Shown piece after piece: positions 1 to 10,533 of a stretch of 64,000 bases of DNA. Under the pieces are notes generated by a model. That model saw only the letters and a program-made list of their open reading frames with translations, searched no databases and was not told the DNA's origin. Each line of letters opens with the position of its first letter. Position 1 is the first letter of the stretch. The DNA is from Thalassospira sp. HJ (lineage in GTDB: Bacteria > Pseudomonadota > Alphaproteobacteria > Rhodospirillales > Thalassospiraceae). The position numbers and the translations under genes were made by a program. The DNA lies in contig NZ_JYII01000006.1 in assembly GCF_000948415.1 (NCBI RefSeq), positions 186,001 to 250,000 on the forward strand, read 5' to 3'.

Positions 1-152
1 GACTTATTCCTCATACCATAGTGATGTCACATCCGGCTGACAAAGTGCAAGCCAATTGGAAAATCATACCGGCTTGCAACCATCATGATTGTTCTGGCCC
101 CGCAATTAGATATCATCACCACAAAGCCCACCACGCCCCAAAGGATAAAGAC

Positions 153-812
153 ATGATGCAGATCATTACCGCCTCAGACGGCCACATTCTTGATTGCTGG
201 TTTGAAGCGCCGGTTGGCAAACGGCTCGGCGGGATCGTGATCCTTCAGGAAATCTTTGGCGTCACCGATCAACTCAAGGACGTTGCAAGGAAATATGCCG
301 CCCTTGGTTATGAAGTCGCCATCCCCGCTCTGTTTGACCGGATCGAGCGCGGGTCGGTCGTGGCGTTTGATGATTTTGAGCGCGCCCGCAGCCTGATGAT
401 GGCATCCGATCTTTCCAACAATCTCAAGGATATTGGTGCCGCCATTCAGGCCTTGGCTGCAAATGGTGGCAAGGTCGCGGTGATCGGTTTTTGCTGGGGT
501 GGCGGGCTGGCTCTTCGTACGGCGCAAACCCTTGATGTCGCAGCAGGCGTTTCATTTTATGGCACGCGCCTGGACCAGTATCTTGATAAACCGCTTTCGG
601 TTCCGTTCCTTGGGCATTTTGGCCTGTCCGATGATCATGTCCCGGTCGAAATGATTGAGGAAGCCAAGGCTGCCCTGCCCGGCATGGAAGTTCACATGTA
701 CGAAGCCGGCCATGCGTTTGCCAACGAAGCCCGCCCCTCCTACGTCGCATCGGCCGCCGAAGTGGCGCATGCCCGCACCGTTGAATTCCTGGCCCAACAT
801 CTGGCGGGTTAA
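153..812 (+). CDS. Dienelactone hydrolase family protein
   Basis: Alpha/beta-hydrolase of the dienelactone hydrolase family, which opens lactone rings such as dienelactone in chloroaromatic or muconate breakdown. The triad is visible: Cys114 in the GFCWGG nucleophile elbow, Asp160 or Asp161 in GLSDDH, and His187 in EAGHAF. The 220-residue length is normal for the family. The reading frame extends back to position 21, but that stretch is His-rich and unlike the family. The ATG at 153, preceded by AAGGAT-like bases, is preferred. It lies 42 bp before a co-directional dehydrogenase gene. The true substrate cannot be told from sequence. Confidence 0.85.
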   Translation: MMQIITASDGHILDCWFEAPVGKRLGGIVILQEIFGVTDQLKDVARKYAALGYEVAIPALFDRIERGSVVAFDDFERARSLMMASDLSNNLKDIGAAIQALAANGGKVAVIGFCWGGGLALRTAQTLDVAAGVSFYGTRLDQYLDKPLSVPFLGHFGLSDDHVPVEMIEEAKAALPGMEVHMYEAGHAFANEARPSYVASAAEVAHARTVEFLAQHLAG

Positions 813-854
813 CACAACCGGGATCGACCTTCATCCTTCAGGACACACGCCACC

Positions 855-1808
855 ATGCGCATTGCCATCCTCGACGACTGTCAGAACCTCGCCCTGCAAT
901 CCGACGACTGGTCCGAAGTCCAGAAATTCGGCGAGATCACGGTGTTCAACGACCCCCTTACGGATCGTGATGCGCTGATCGAGCGTCTTAGACCGTTTGA
1001 GATCCTATGTGTCATGCGCGAACGCACCCCGCTTCCGGGCGATCTTCTGCGTGCTCTTCCAAACCTGCGCCTGATCGTCACCACCGGCAAACGCAATGAT
1101 GCCGTTGACGTCGCGACTGCAAGCGAGTTGGGCATTACGGTCTGCGGCACGGAATCCCCGTCCACCGCAACGCCGGAACTCACCTTTGCCCTGATGCTCG
1201 CCCTTGCGCGCAACATCGTTGCCGAAAACGCTTCCATGCACGCGGGCGGCTGGCAGGTCGGGATCGGTCAGGACCTTGCCGGGTCGACCCTGGGCGTTAT
1301 CGGCCTTGGCCGTTTGGGTGCGAAGGTCGCCAAAATGGCTCAAGCCTTTGACATGAATGTCTGCGCCTGGAGCGCCAACCTGACACCAGAACGCTGCGAA
1401 GAACTCGGCGTAACTTTCATGCCCAGCAAGAAAGATTTGCTGCAAGCCTCGGACTTCATCACCATCCACCAACGCCTGTCGGATCGCACCCGCGGGCTGA
1501 TCAGTGAACCGGATTTCAAGCTTATGAAGCCGACGGCCTATCTCATCAACACATCCCGCGGTCCAATCATTGACGACACCGCTCTGATCAAGGCCCTCAA
1601 TACCGGCGAGATTGCTGGCGCCGCCCTTGATGTGTATGTCGAGGAACCTCTACCCGCCGACCATCCCCTGCGCCATTGCGAGAACCTGCTGCTCAGTCCG
1701 CATCTCGGCTATGTCATCCGCAACACCTGGAAGGTGTTTTATGGCCAGACGGTCGACGCCATTCTGGCTTGGCAACAAGCCAAACCGATCCGGGTGATCA
1801 CGCCGTAG
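855..1808 (+). CDS. D-2-hydroxyacid dehydrogenase family protein
   Basis: NAD(P)-dependent D-isomer 2-hydroxyacid dehydrogenase, 317 residues, interconverting a 2-oxoacid and a D-2-hydroxyacid. The Rossmann fingerprint GLGRLG is at residues 150-155. The three catalytic residues of the family are visible as Arg235 (NTSRG), Glu264 (VEEPLP) and His283 (SPHLG). It follows the dienelactone hydrolase gene by 42 bp on the same strand, so the pair is probably co-transcribed. It converges on hutC with 37 bp between them. The substrate is not determinable; phosphoglycerate-like and glyoxylate-like members share this layout. Confidence 0.88.
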   Translation: MRIAILDDCQNLALQSDDWSEVQKFGEITVFNDPLTDRDALIERLRPFEILCVMRERTPLPGDLLRALPNLRLIVTTGKRNDAVDVATASELGITVCGTESPSTATPELTFALMLALARNIVAENASMHAGGWQVGIGQDLAGSTLGVIGLGRLGAKVAKMAQAFDMNVCAWSANLTPERCEELGVTFMPSKKDLLQASDFITIHQRLSDRTRGLISEPDFKLMKPTAYLINTSRGPIIDDTALIKALNTGEIAGAALDVYVEEPLPADHPLRHCENLLLSPHLGYVIRNTWKVFYGQTVDAILAWQQAKPIRVITP

Positions 1809-1845
1809 CAGCTAGGAACAACCATGCTTACTTGCCGGAGAAGTT

Positions 1846-2547
1846 TTAAATCGCAGAATGCTTGCGATAGCCCGGCGCGAACAGAAGTCTGGCCGATGTA
1901 ATGCCGGTATTATTTTCCCAGGTGGTACGTTCCATCAGGAAAAGCGATGTGCCGGGATCGGTGCGCAGCACCTTGGCCTCGGTCTCGCTGGCATTGACCG
2001 CGGAAAAATAGATATCCCCGCGCGTGTAGGGCGCATGCAGAACCAGCCATTCATTGGCGCTGATTTTATCAAGATCAGCATCAAGGATGGTCGGGGTTGC
2101 CGCAATGGATACCCAGCGATCTTCAAACATGAACGGCTTGCCATCGGCCAGATGGAGCGAGGTGATATGCAGCATATCACTTTCCGCCGTCACGCCCAGA
2201 TTGGCGCAGATTTCCGGCGGCGGTGTGCGCCGTTCGCTAAACAGCAGGCCATAGGCATATTTCTGCCCGCGCCCTTCGATCTCAAGGCGGATCACCGGAA
2301 TATCAAGTTTCGCACGGCGCACCGGGTGGGCGGCCACGCGTGTGCCAGCCTTACGCCTGCGATCAAGGAAACCTTCGGATGCCAGTTCACGCAGCGCACG
2401 GTTTACCGTGGCGCGTGCACAGCCAAGTTGCTCGGCAAGTTCGACTTCCTTGGGGATCAGATCGCCGGGTTTCCACTCACGGGTGTGAATGCGGCGCAGA
2501 ACCTCGTCATGGACCGATTGCCAGCTTTGCTGTTCCAGGCTGCTCAC
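1846..2547 (-). CDS. hutC: HutC histidine-utilisation repressor (GntR/UTRA)
   Basis: Transcriptional repressor of histidine breakdown. An N-terminal GntR winged helix (about residues 8-75, with the LGCARATVNRALRELASEGFL recognition region) is followed by a UTRA ligand domain that in this family senses urocanate. The start is GTG and overlaps the stop of hutF as GTGA, so the two genes are translationally coupled. Its probable operator is the palindrome in the hutF-hutI gap. Length 233 residues is usual. Context of a complete hut locus makes the assignment firm. Confidence 0.93.
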   Translation of the reverse strand: MSSLEQQSWQSVHDEVLRRIHTREWKPGDLIPKEVELAEQLGCARATVNRALRELASEGFLDRRRKAGTRVAAHPVRRAKLDIPVIRLEIEGRGQKYAYGLLFSERRTPPPEICANLGVTAESDMLHITSLHLADGKPFMFEDRWVSIAATPTILDADLDKISANEWLVLHAPYTRGDIYFSAVNASETEAKVLRTDPGTSLFLMERTTWENNTGITSARLLFAPGYRKHSAI

Positions 2548-3917
2548 ACTGCTTCCTTGAGTTGTTTCATCACTTTGCGATACCGGCTGGTGATCGCGTC
2601 ATGGGCGATGTGGTGGCCCTCGGTCACGACGTGGCGACCGGCCGACCAGACATCACGCACCATGCGATCATCTCCGGCGAAGATATATGTATCGAGGATC
2701 GTATCGCCTGTCCGGCCGATCAGGTCAACCGCCGAACCATCCAGCGCCATCAAATCGGCCAGTGCACCGACCTCGATCCGGCCGGCGTCACGCCCGGCCG
2801 CCTGTGCACCGCCCTTGGCCGCCGCATCATAAATGCGCCGTGCGGTTGATTTCTGTTCGGTTGCCAAAGCCGCGCGGGAATTATCCCGCAGGCGCTGACT
2901 GTATTCCAGCGTGCGGAGTTCTTCCGAAAGCGAGATACGAATATTGGAATCCGATCCCACGCCAATCACACCCCCGGCATTGAGATAACGCACACCATCA
3001 AAGATACCGTCACCCAGGCTGCTTTCCGTGATCGGGCAAAGGCCCGCAACTGCGCCGGTTTTGGCCAGAGCAAGAGTTTCGTGTTCTTCCATCTGCGTGC
3101 AATGGATCAGGCACCAATTTGCGTTCACATCAGCATTCTCAAGCAGCCATTCCGTCGGGCGCTTGCCCCAGCTGTCACGGACCTCATCAACCTCGGCTAG
3201 CTGTTCGGCCAGATGCATATGAATGGGCCCGTCCTTGGAAAGCAGGCTGGTGGCAATCAGATCTTCGCGACCAACGGCACGCAAAGAATGCGGTGCAACC
3301 CCCATCACCGTATCAGCGGGAAGGTTTTTAACCGCGCGAACAGACTCCTCATACAATTTGATGAACTGGTCGGGATCATTGCCAAAGCGGATCTGGCCCG
3401 GGCCGAGCGGGCGTTTGTCACACCCGCCATATTGATAGTGTACGGGCAACAGGGTTAGGCCGATGCCGGTGATTTCGGTGGCGGCGGCAATGCGCTCGGC
3501 CATCTCGGCGATATTGTCATACAAATGCCCGCCGGGGCGATGATGCAGGTAATGGAACTCGGTATTATTAGCGTAACCGGCTTCCAGCATTTCCATCTGA
3601 ACGAAAGCTGCGATCGCCTCCACGTGATCCGGGGTCAGCTGATCGAGGAAGCGGAACATCAATTGCCGCCAGGTCCAGAAGGTATCGCGCGGATCGGGCC
3701 CACGCCGTTCCGTCAGGCCAGCCATAGAGCGCTGAAACGCGTGGCTGTGCAGGTTTGAAATCGCCGGAAGAAGGATATCGGTTTTACTTGTGGCATCTGA
3801 CGGGGCCGCAGAATCGGCCTGAATCGCAGCAATTCTGCCATTCTCATCGATCTCGATCCGGACATTGCTTTGCCAGCCCGCTGTCGTAAGTGCCTGATTT
3901 GCCCAAAGAACCTTCAT
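2544..3917 (-). CDS. hutF: Formimidoylglutamate deiminase HutF
   Basis: Amidohydrolase-superfamily enzyme that deiminates N-formimino-L-glutamate to N-formyl-L-glutamate and ammonia, the branch used when HutG is a formylglutamate amidohydrolase. The metal-binding LPAISNLHSHAFQR motif is near residues 50-63, and SDSNIRI and HLAEQ fit the family. The frame continues 37 codons upstream, but the product then starts with hydrophobic residues absent from HutF. The ATG at 3917 gives 457 residues, the usual length. It is transcribed with hutC and divergently from hutI. Confidence 0.93.
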   Translation of the reverse strand: MKVLWANQALTTAGWQSNVRIEIDENGRIAAIQADSAAPSDATSKTDILLPAISNLHSHAFQRSMAGLTERRGPDPRDTFWTWRQLMFRFLDQLTPDHVEAIAAFVQMEMLEAGYANNTEFHYLHHRPGGHLYDNIAEMAERIAAATEITGIGLTLLPVHYQYGGCDKRPLGPGQIRFGNDPDQFIKLYEESVRAVKNLPADTVMGVAPHSLRAVGREDLIATSLLSKDGPIHMHLAEQLAEVDEVRDSWGKRPTEWLLENADVNANWCLIHCTQMEEHETLALAKTGAVAGLCPITESSLGDGIFDGVRYLNAGGVIGVGSDSNIRISLSEELRTLEYSQRLRDNSRAALATEQKSTARRIYDAAAKGGAQAAGRDAGRIEVGALADLMALDGSAVDLIGRTGDTILDTYIFAGDDRMVRDVWSAGRHVVTEGHHIAHDAITSRYRKVMKQLKEAV

Positions 3918-3940
3918 TGCCTCTACCCGTCTTGACAGAA

Positions 3941-3962
3941 ATATTATGTACGTACATATTAT
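3941..3962. promoter_or_regulatory. Probable HutC operator between hutF and hutI
   Basis: The core TATGTACGTACATA (3945-3958) is a perfect 14-bp palindrome. It extends outward to 22 bp with a single mismatched pair. It sits in the 82-bp gap between divergent hutF and hutI. HutC operators in other bacteria contain a TGTA...TACA dyad of this sort, so one site could repress both arms. Confidence 0.75.
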
Positions 3963-3999
3963 CTTTAATAACAAACTTATCAAGGGGTGATGCTTCGCG

Positions 4000-5214
4000 A
4001 TGCTGCTTCGAAACGCAAAAATCGTCACGATTGAGGATCAGGACAGCTATGGCCTGATCGAGTGCGGCGCGATTGCCATCAGTAATGGTCTGATTAATTG
4101 GGTCGGTGCCGATGACGCCATCCCCGCCCAATATCTTGAAGACACCCCAAATGATCAGATCCGCGACCTTGAGGGTCGCCTGATCACCCCGGCCCTGATT
4201 GATTGCCATACCCATGTCGTGCATGGCGGCGACCGCGCGGTCGAATTCGAAATGCGCCTGAAGGGGGCAAGCTACGAAGAAGTTGCCCGTGCCGGCGGCG
4301 GCATTGTTTCGACCGTGAAGGCCACCCGCGAAGCATCGATTGATGAGCTTCTGACATCTGCCCTGCCGCGCGTCGATGCGCTGCTGGCCGAGGGCGTGTC
4401 GGTGATCGAGGTCAAGTCGGGCTATGGCCTGAACGAAGAGACCGAACTCAACATGCTGCGCGCGGCCCGCAAGATTGCCGATCATCGCGCAGTCCGGATC
4501 AAGACCACCTTCCTTGGCGCCCATGCCGTGCCGGTCGAATATAAAGACAATCCGGACGGCTATATTGATGAGGTCTGCATTCCGACCCTGAAAGCCGCCC
4601 ACGCCGAGGGATTGGTCGATGCGGTTGACGGCTTCTGCGAACGCATTGCCTTTAATACCGATCAGATCAAACGCGTATTTGAGGTTGCCCGCGCCCTTGG
4701 CATTCCGGTCAAGCTGCATGCCGAACAGTTGTCCAACATCGGCGGCACCAAGCTGGCCGCCGAGTATGGCGCGCATTCCGTCGATCACGTCGAATACGCG
4801 ACCGAGGAAGACGCGATTGCCATGGCCAAATCAGGCTCGGTCGCAGTCCTTCTGCCCGGTGCGTTTTACACCCTGCACGAAACCCAACTGCCGCCGATTG
4901 AAGCGTTTCGCAAACACGGCGTGCCGATGGCTGTTGCAACCGACTGCAACCCGGGCACATCGCCACTGGCATCGATCCTTCTGACCATGAACATGTCCTG
5001 CACGCTGTTCCGTCTGACCCCGGAAGAGGCGCTTGTTGGCGCAACCGCCCATGCCGCACGCGCCCTTGGCCTGTCCGATACCGGGCGGATCAAACCAGGC
5101 CTGCGTGCTGATCTTGCCATCTGGAACGCCAAACACCCGGCCGAGCTTTCATATCGCATCGGCTTCAACCCGCTGTTCGAACGCATTGTTGGCGGGGAAA
5201 GCACCGCCGTCTGA
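4000..5214 (+). CDS. hutI: Imidazolonepropionase HutI
   Basis: Hydrolyses 4-imidazolone-5-propanoate to N-formimino-L-glutamate in the cytoplasm, step three of histidine breakdown. It belongs to the amidohydrolase superfamily. The [20 protein letters not shown] metal and substrate motif is near residues 70-90, with further metal ligands in FLGAHAVP and KLHAEQLS. The 404-residue length matches the family. First gene of the rightward hut arm, just downstream of the palindromic operator. The gap to hutH is 51 bp. Confidence 0.95.
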   Translation: MLLRNAKIVTIEDQDSYGLIECGAIAISNGLINWVGADDAIPAQYLEDTPNDQIRDLEGRLITPALIDCHTHVVHGGDRAVEFEMRLKGASYEEVARAGGGIVSTVKATREASIDELLTSALPRVDALLAEGVSVIEVKSGYGLNEETELNMLRAARKIADHRAVRIKTTFLGAHAVPVEYKDNPDGYIDEVCIPTLKAAHAEGLVDAVDGFCERIAFNTDQIKRVFEVARALGIPVKLHAEQLSNIGGTKLAAEYGAHSVDHVEYATEEDAIAMAKSGSVAVLLPGAFYTLHETQLPPIEAFRKHGVPMAVATDCNPGTSPLASILLTMNMSCTLFRLTPEEALVGATAHAARALGLSDTGRIKPGLRADLAIWNAKHPAELSYRIGFNPLFERIVGGESTAV

Positions 5215-5265
5215 GCCCAAAGACACCTGCGCTACCGCATCAACCTGTGCCCTTAAGGATAGATT

Positions 5266-6807
5266 ATGACTGTCACCCTTATCCCCGCTTCGGTCAAACT
5301 GGCAGAGCTTGAACGCATCTGGCGTGATCAGGTCGCAGTCAAACTTGATCCCGCAGCCCGTGCCGGTGTCGAAGCCGCAAGCGAGATGGTCCGCAAGGCA
5401 GCCGAGGGCAGTGAGGCGGTCTATGGTGTGAATACGGGCTTTGGCAAACTGGCCTCAGTCAAGATTGCCCCGGAAGATACCGAAACCCTGCAACGCAACC
5501 TGATCCTGAGCCATTGCTGTGGCGTGGGGGAACCGCTTGATATCGCAACCACCCGTTTGATGATGGCACTAAAACTGCTGTCGCTTGGCCGCGGTGCATC
5601 AGGTGTGCGCTGGGACCTGATCGAACTGATCGAGGGTATGCTTGCCAAGGGCGTGACGCCGGTTGTGCCGTCGCAAGGATCGGTCGGCGCATCGGGCGAT
5701 CTGGCGCCACTTGCCCATATGGCAGCCGTCATGATCGGGGCTGGCGAAGCCCACTATGATGGCGAAACCCTGCCTGGCAATGAAGCGCTCGCCAAAGCGG
5801 GGCTGACGCCAGTGGTTCTGGGCCCGAAAGAGGGGCTGGCCCTGATTAACGGCACACAGTTTTCGACTGCCTGCGCGCTGGTCGGGCTGTTTTCAGCATG
5901 GCGCAATGCGGCAAGTTCAATCGTCACCGCATCGCTTTCGACCGATGCCATCATGGGATCGACCGCCCCGCTGGTTGATGAAATCCATACCCTTCGCGGT
6001 CATCCGGGCCAGATCAATGTCGCGCGTGCGATGCGCGATCTGATGACCGGATCGGAAATCCGCGAAAGCCATCGTGAAGGCGATACCCGCGTTCAGGACC
6101 CCTATTGCATCCGCTGCCAGCCGCAGGTCACCGGGGCGGCGATGGATTTGCTGCGCTTTGCCGGTCAGACGCTTGAAATCGAAGCCAATGCCGTCACCGA
6201 CAACCCGCTGGTTCTGAAGGAAGATGGCCGCATCGTTTCGGGCGGCAACTTCCACGCCGAACCGGTCGCCTTTGCCGCCGATCAGATCGCACTTGCCGTT
6301 GCCGAAATCGGGGCGATTGCCCAGCGCCGTGTCGCACTGATGGTCGACCCGACCCTGTCGCATGATCTGCCGCCATTCCTGACCCCGGAGCCGGGCCTGA
6401 ATTCCGGTCTGATGATCGCCGAGGTCACGACGGCAGCGCTGATGAGTGAGAACAAACATCTGGCCAATCCGTGTTCGACCGACAGCACACCGACCAGCGC
6501 CAATCAGGAAGACCATGTATCGATGGCCGCCCACGGCGCACGCCGACTGGCACGGATGAATGCCAACCTTTCAAACATCCTTGGTGTCGAGCTGATCTGT
6601 GCCGCACAGGGCGTTGAATTCCGTGCACCGCTTAAGACCAGCCCGGGGCTTTTGAATGTTCTGAAATCCGTGCGCGCCGATATCCCGACCGTTAAGGAAG
6701 ACCGTTACATGGCGCCAGACTTGGCGAAGGCCGCCGAGCTTGTCAGTCAAGGCGCACTTGTGGCTGCCGCCAAGCTGTCGGGCTTTGTCGTCGGAGAGGC
6801 TGCATAA
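5266..6807 (+). CDS. hutH: Histidine ammonia-lyase HutH
   Basis: Deaminates L-histidine to trans-urocanate, the first step of the pathway. The Ala142-Ser143-Gly144 triad that cyclises autocatalytically into the MIO electrophile is present in [12 protein letters not shown]. Other family blocks ([26 protein letters not shown]) are intact. The 513-residue length is standard. It lies between hutI and hutG, with only 2 bp to the hutG start. Confidence 0.97.
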   Translation: MTVTLIPASVKLAELERIWRDQVAVKLDPAARAGVEAASEMVRKAAEGSEAVYGVNTGFGKLASVKIAPEDTETLQRNLILSHCCGVGEPLDIATTRLMMALKLLSLGRGASGVRWDLIELIEGMLAKGVTPVVPSQGSVGASGDLAPLAHMAAVMIGAGEAHYDGETLPGNEALAKAGLTPVVLGPKEGLALINGTQFSTACALVGLFSAWRNAASSIVTASLSTDAIMGSTAPLVDEIHTLRGHPGQINVARAMRDLMTGSEIRESHREGDTRVQDPYCIRCQPQVTGAAMDLLRFAGQTLEIEANAVTDNPLVLKEDGRIVSGGNFHAEPVAFAADQIALAVAEIGAIAQRRVALMVDPTLSHDLPPFLTPEPGLNSGLMIAEVTTAALMSENKHLANPCSTDSTPTSANQEDHVSMAAHGARRLARMNANLSNILGVELICAAQGVEFRAPLKTSPGLLNVLKSVRADIPTVKEDRYMAPDLAKAAELVSQGALVAAAKLSGFVVGEAA

Positions 6808-6809
6808 TC

Positions 6810-7613
6810 ATGACCAACCCGGTTGAAATCAAACGCGGTGATAGCCCGATTGTTTTGGGCCTGCCCCATACCGGCACCTATGTGCCCGATAATATTGCCA
6901 CAAAGCTGAATGACCGTGGCCGCGAACTGGCCGATACCGACTGGCATATCCATACCCTGTATGACGGGGTACTGGATGGTGCGACGACGGTGCGTGCGAC
7001 ATTCCATCGTTATGTGATTGATGCCAATCGCGATCCCGAAGGCGTCAGCCTTTATCCTGGCCAGAACACCACGACCCTTGTGCCGTTAACCGATTTTGAC
7101 GGCGAAAACATCTGGGACGTGGCGCCGACCGAAGATGACATCGCCTATCGGGCAGAAAACTTCCATACGCCTTATCATAAGGCACTGGCGGCCGAGCTTG
7201 AACGTGTGCGCGCCAAGCATGGTGTGGCGATCCTCTATGATTGCCATTCGATCCGATCGCACATTCCGTTCCTGTTTGACGGCACATTGCCGGACTTCAA
7301 TGTCGGCACCAATCTGGGCACGACCTGCGATCCGATGATCGAGACGCTGACATCCGAAATCTGTTCGCAGGCCCCAGGATACAGTGCGGTTCTGAACGGT
7401 CGTTTCAAGGGGGGCTGGACCACCCGTCATTATGGCCGCCCGGAGATCAATCAGCACGCCATCCAGATGGAACTGGCGCAATCCACCTATCTGACGGCCG
7501 AGGAAGCCCCTTGGTCCTATGACGAAAGCCGTGCGGCAAAACTGCGCACGCATCTTACCGAAATCCTGAAGACACTGGCCGATTTGGCCCCAGCACTAAG
7601 AGGCAAGTCATGA
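6810..7613 (+). CDS. hutG: N-formylglutamate amidohydrolase HutG
   Basis: Hydrolyses N-formyl-L-glutamate to glutamate and formate, the last step of the five-step histidine route; it pairs logically with HutF in the same locus. The product has 267 residues. Family blocks include [24 protein letters not shown] and [15 protein letters not shown]. The stop codon overlaps the hutU start as ATGA, indicating translational coupling. Confidence 0.93.
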   Translation: MTNPVEIKRGDSPIVLGLPHTGTYVPDNIATKLNDRGRELADTDWHIHTLYDGVLDGATTVRATFHRYVIDANRDPEGVSLYPGQNTTTLVPLTDFDGENIWDVAPTEDDIAYRAENFHTPYHKALAAELERVRAKHGVAILYDCHSIRSHIPFLFDGTLPDFNVGTNLGTTCDPMIETLTSEICSQAPGYSAVLNGRFKGGWTTRHYGRPEINQHAIQMELAQSTYLTAEEAPWSYDESRAAKLRTHLTEILKTLADLAPALRGKS

Positions 7614-9286
7614 CCAACAATCCGCGTCACAATCAGCGTGATATTTATCCCGACACCGGGAGCGAAATTTCCGCGAAAAGCTGGCTGACCGAAGCGCCGA
7701 TGCGCATGCTGATGAACAACCTGCATCCGGATGTGGCCGAAAACCCGCATGAGCTGGTTGTCTATGGCGGCATTGGCCGGGCTGCGCGCACCTGGAAAGA
7801 CTTCGATCAGATCGTTGCCAGCCTCAAGGAACTCGAAGACGACCAGACCCTTCTGGTGCAGTCGGGCAAGCCGGTTGGCGTGTTTCGCACCCATAAGGAT
7901 GCGCCGCGTGTTCTGATTGCGAACTCCAACCTTGTCCCGCATTGGGCCAACTGGGACCATTTCAACGAACTCGATAAAAAGGGTCTGGCAATGTATGGCC
8001 AGATGACCGCGGGGTCGTGGATTTATATCGGGTCACAGGGCATCGTTCAGGGCACCTATGAAACCTTTGTCGAGGCTGGCCGCCAGCATTATGACGGCAA
8101 CCTGACCGGCAAATGGATCCTGACCGGTGGCCTTGGCGGCATGGGTGGCGCACAGCCGTTGGCAGCTGTAATGGCTGGTGCCTGCTGCCTTGCGGTCGAG
8201 TGCGATGAAACCCGTGCCGACTTCCGCCTGCGCACCCGCTATGTCGATGAGAAAACCCATTCGCTTGATGAGGCGCTTGAAATGATCGAGCGCTGGACCA
8301 AGGCAGGCGAAGCCAAGTCCGTTGCCCTGATCGGTAACGCAGCCGATGTCTTCCCGGAACTGGTCAAGCGTGGCGTTCGCCCGGATATTGTGACCGACCA
8401 GACCTCAGCACATGACCCGGTACATGGATACCTGCCGCAGGGTTGGAGCGTTGCCGAATGGCGCGAAAAACAGGAATCCGACCCCAAGGCAGTTTCCAGA
8501 GCCGCGCGCGCATCGATGCGCGTTCAGGTCGAAGCCATGGTTGCCTTCCACGACGCGGGCATTCCGACAGTCGATTACGGCAACAACATCCGTCAGATGG
8601 CGCTTGAAGAAGGGTTCGAGAACGCATTTGCCTTCCCGGGCTTCGTTCCGGCCTATATCCGCCCGCTGTTTTGCAAGGGCATTGGTCCGTTCCGCTGGGC
8701 AGCCCTTTCGGGTGATCCGGAGGACATCTACAAGACCGACCAGAAGGTCAAGGAACTGATCCCCGATGATCCGCACCTGCATAACTGGCTGGACATGGCA
8801 CGCGAGCACATTTCCTTCCAGGGGCTGCCGGCACGCATTTGCTGGGTCGGTCTGGGGCAGCGCCATCGCCTTGGCATGGCGTTCAACGAAATGGTCAAGA
8901 ATGATGAATTGAAAGCCCCGGTCGTGATCGGGCGTGATCATCTTGACAGCGGTTCGGTTGCAAGTCCGAACCGGGAGACCGAAGCTATGAAAGATGGCTC
9001 GGATGCGGTCAGTGACTGGCCGCTTTTGAATGCGCTGCTGAACACGGCGTCCGGGGCAACCTGGGTTTCGCTGCATCATGGCGGCGGTGTCGGAATGGGC
9101 TTTTCGCAGCATTCCGGCATGGTGATTTGCTGTGACGGCACGGAAGATGCCGCACGCAGGGTCGAACGCGTCCTTTGGAACGATCCGGCAACCGGTGTGA
9201 TGCGTCATGCGGATGCGGGATATGACATCGCACTGGATTGCGCACGGGAACACGGGCTGAACCTGCCCGGGATTCTCGGCAAATAA
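7610..9286 (+). CDS. hutU: Urocanate hydratase HutU
   Basis: Urocanase, converting urocanate to imidazolonepropionate using tightly bound NAD+. The 558-residue length and blocks [28 protein letters not shown] and [15 protein letters not shown] are those of the family. It is the last hut gene of the rightward arm. A GGGCAAT/ATTGCCC stem-loop at 9304-9321, without a T run, lies between it and the TRAP genes, so read-through is possible. Confidence 0.97.
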   Translation: MTNNPRHNQRDIYPDTGSEISAKSWLTEAPMRMLMNNLHPDVAENPHELVVYGGIGRAARTWKDFDQIVASLKELEDDQTLLVQSGKPVGVFRTHKDAPRVLIANSNLVPHWANWDHFNELDKKGLAMYGQMTAGSWIYIGSQGIVQGTYETFVEAGRQHYDGNLTGKWILTGGLGGMGGAQPLAAVMAGACCLAVECDETRADFRLRTRYVDEKTHSLDEALEMIERWTKAGEAKSVALIGNAADVFPELVKRGVRPDIVTDQTSAHDPVHGYLPQGWSVAEWREKQESDPKAVSRAARASMRVQVEAMVAFHDAGIPTVDYGNNIRQMALEEGFENAFAFPGFVPAYIRPLFCKGIGPFRWAALSGDPEDIYKTDQKVKELIPDDPHLHNWLDMAREHISFQGLPARICWVGLGQRHRLGMAFNEMVKNDELKAPVVIGRDHLDSGSVASPNRETEAMKDGSDAVSDWPLLNALLNTASGATWVSLHHGGGVGMGFSQHSGMVICCDGTEDAARRVERVLWNDPATGVMRHADAGYDIALDCAREHGLNLPGILGK

Positions 9287-9363
9287 GTCGAACTTTCACG
9301 TAGGGGCAATGACGATTGCCCTTACATCGCCCTATCAGGGTACATTCAAGGAGGCTTCTTAAC

Positions 9364-10458
9364 ATGAAAAGACGTGAATTTCTGACCGCCGGTGTTGCCG
9401 GCGCAGGTGCAGCGGCCGCTGCAACATTCGCAACCCCTGCCATCGCACAGGACAAGCGCCAGTGGAACATGGTCACCGCATGGCCGAAAAACCTGCCTGG
9501 GCCGGGTGTCGCTGCGCAGAAACTGGCAGACCGTATTACGACCCTTTCGGGTGGTCGTCTTGAAGTCAAACTCCATGCCGCTGGCGAACTGGTACCGGGC
9601 AATGGCGTGTTTGATGCAGTTGCCGAAGGCACGGCCGAGATCTATCACGCGGTTCCGGCCTATTGGGGTTCGAAATCCAAAGGCATCCTTCTGTTCGGCT
9701 CCCAGCCGTTTGGTCTGCGTGCAGATGAACAGGTTGGCTGGCTGAACTATGGCGGTGGTCAGGAGCTTTATGACGAAATCTATGGTCAGTTCGGCCTGAA
9801 GCCGTTCCTGTGCGGCAACTCCGGCCCGCAGTGGGCAGGTTGGTTCCGCAACGAAATCAACTCGGTCGATGACCTTAAGGGTCTTAAGTTCCGTACCACC
9901 GGTCTGGCTTCGGAAATGTGTGCGAAACTCGGCATGGCGGTTCAGGCCATGGGCGGTCGTGACATGTTCCAGGCCCTGCAGTCCGGTGCCCTTGATGCCG
10001 GTGAGTTCATCGGTCCGTGGAGTGACAGCGCACTTGGCTTCTATCAGGTTGCCAAGAACTACTACTGGCCGGGTGTTGGCGAACCGTCCTCGGCCGAGGA
10101 ATGCGCGGTTAATGCCAAAGCCTTCGCCGACCTTCCGGAAGACCTGCAGGCGGTTGTGAAGTTCGCAGCAGACAGCCTTTATAACGAAGTCTGGACCGAG
10201 TACGAAACCAAGCACGCCATGGCACTGAAACAGCTTGTTGCTGAACAGGGTGTTCAGGTTCGCAAGCTTCCGGATGAAGTTGTCGAAGCTATGGCTGTCG
10301 CCGGTGCAGAGGTGATTGCAGAGCTTCGCGAAAGCGACGATGCACTGACCCGCAAAGTCACCGAAAGCTTTGTTGCCTATCGTGACCTGATCGGTGGTTA
10401 CATGACCTATGCCGATAACGGTCAGATGAATGCACGCGCCAAAGCGCTCGGCTTCTGA
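9364..10458 (+). CDS. dctP: TRAP transporter solute-binding protein DctP (TakP-like)
   Basis: Periplasmic binding protein of a tripartite ATP-independent transporter, 364 residues. The N-terminus MKRREFL followed by a hydrophobic stretch and ATPAIAQ looks like a twin-arginine signal. The WNMVTAWPKNLPGPG start of the mature part and the EFIGPWSD segment resemble the alpha-keto-acid (TakP) branch. The start at 9364 is set by AAGGAGG 9 bp upstream. It lies directly downstream of hutU and upstream of dctQ and dctM. The ligand is not certain; a 2-oxoacid or a histidine-pathway compound are both possible. Confidence 0.88.
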   Translation: MKRREFLTAGVAGAGAAAAATFATPAIAQDKRQWNMVTAWPKNLPGPGVAAQKLADRITTLSGGRLEVKLHAAGELVPGNGVFDAVAEGTAEIYHAVPAYWGSKSKGILLFGSQPFGLRADEQVGWLNYGGGQELYDEIYGQFGLKPFLCGNSGPQWAGWFRNEINSVDDLKGLKFRTTGLASEMCAKLGMAVQAMGGRDMFQALQSGALDAGEFIGPWSDSALGFYQVAKNYYWPGVGEPSSAEECAVNAKAFADLPEDLQAVVKFAADSLYNEVWTEYETKHAMALKQLVAEQGVQVRKLPDEVVEAMAVAGAEVIAELRESDDALTRKVTESFVAYRDLIGGYMTYADNGQMNARAKALGF

Positions 10459-10469
10459 TAGACGTTATG

Positions 10470-10506
10470 ACCGGTGCTGGAAATATCCGGCACCGGTTAC
10501 TTTTTT
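10470..10506 (+). terminator. Intra-operon terminator or attenuator between dctP and dctQ
   Basis: An 11-bp stem (10470-10480 with 10487-10497, arms ending in ACCGGTGC/GCACCGGT) encloses a 6-nt loop, followed by TAC and a run of six T. It lies between the binding-protein gene and the membrane genes. There it would let dctP be made in excess or protect the dctP mRNA end. Confidence 0.75.
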
Positions 10507-10533
10507 CAGGCGTGCCTTTCGCGGGGAGATGTC

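Noticed and set aside
9304-9321. Terminator between hutU and dctP
   Set aside because: The GGGCAAT/ATTGCCC hairpin has no following T run, so it is not called as a terminator.
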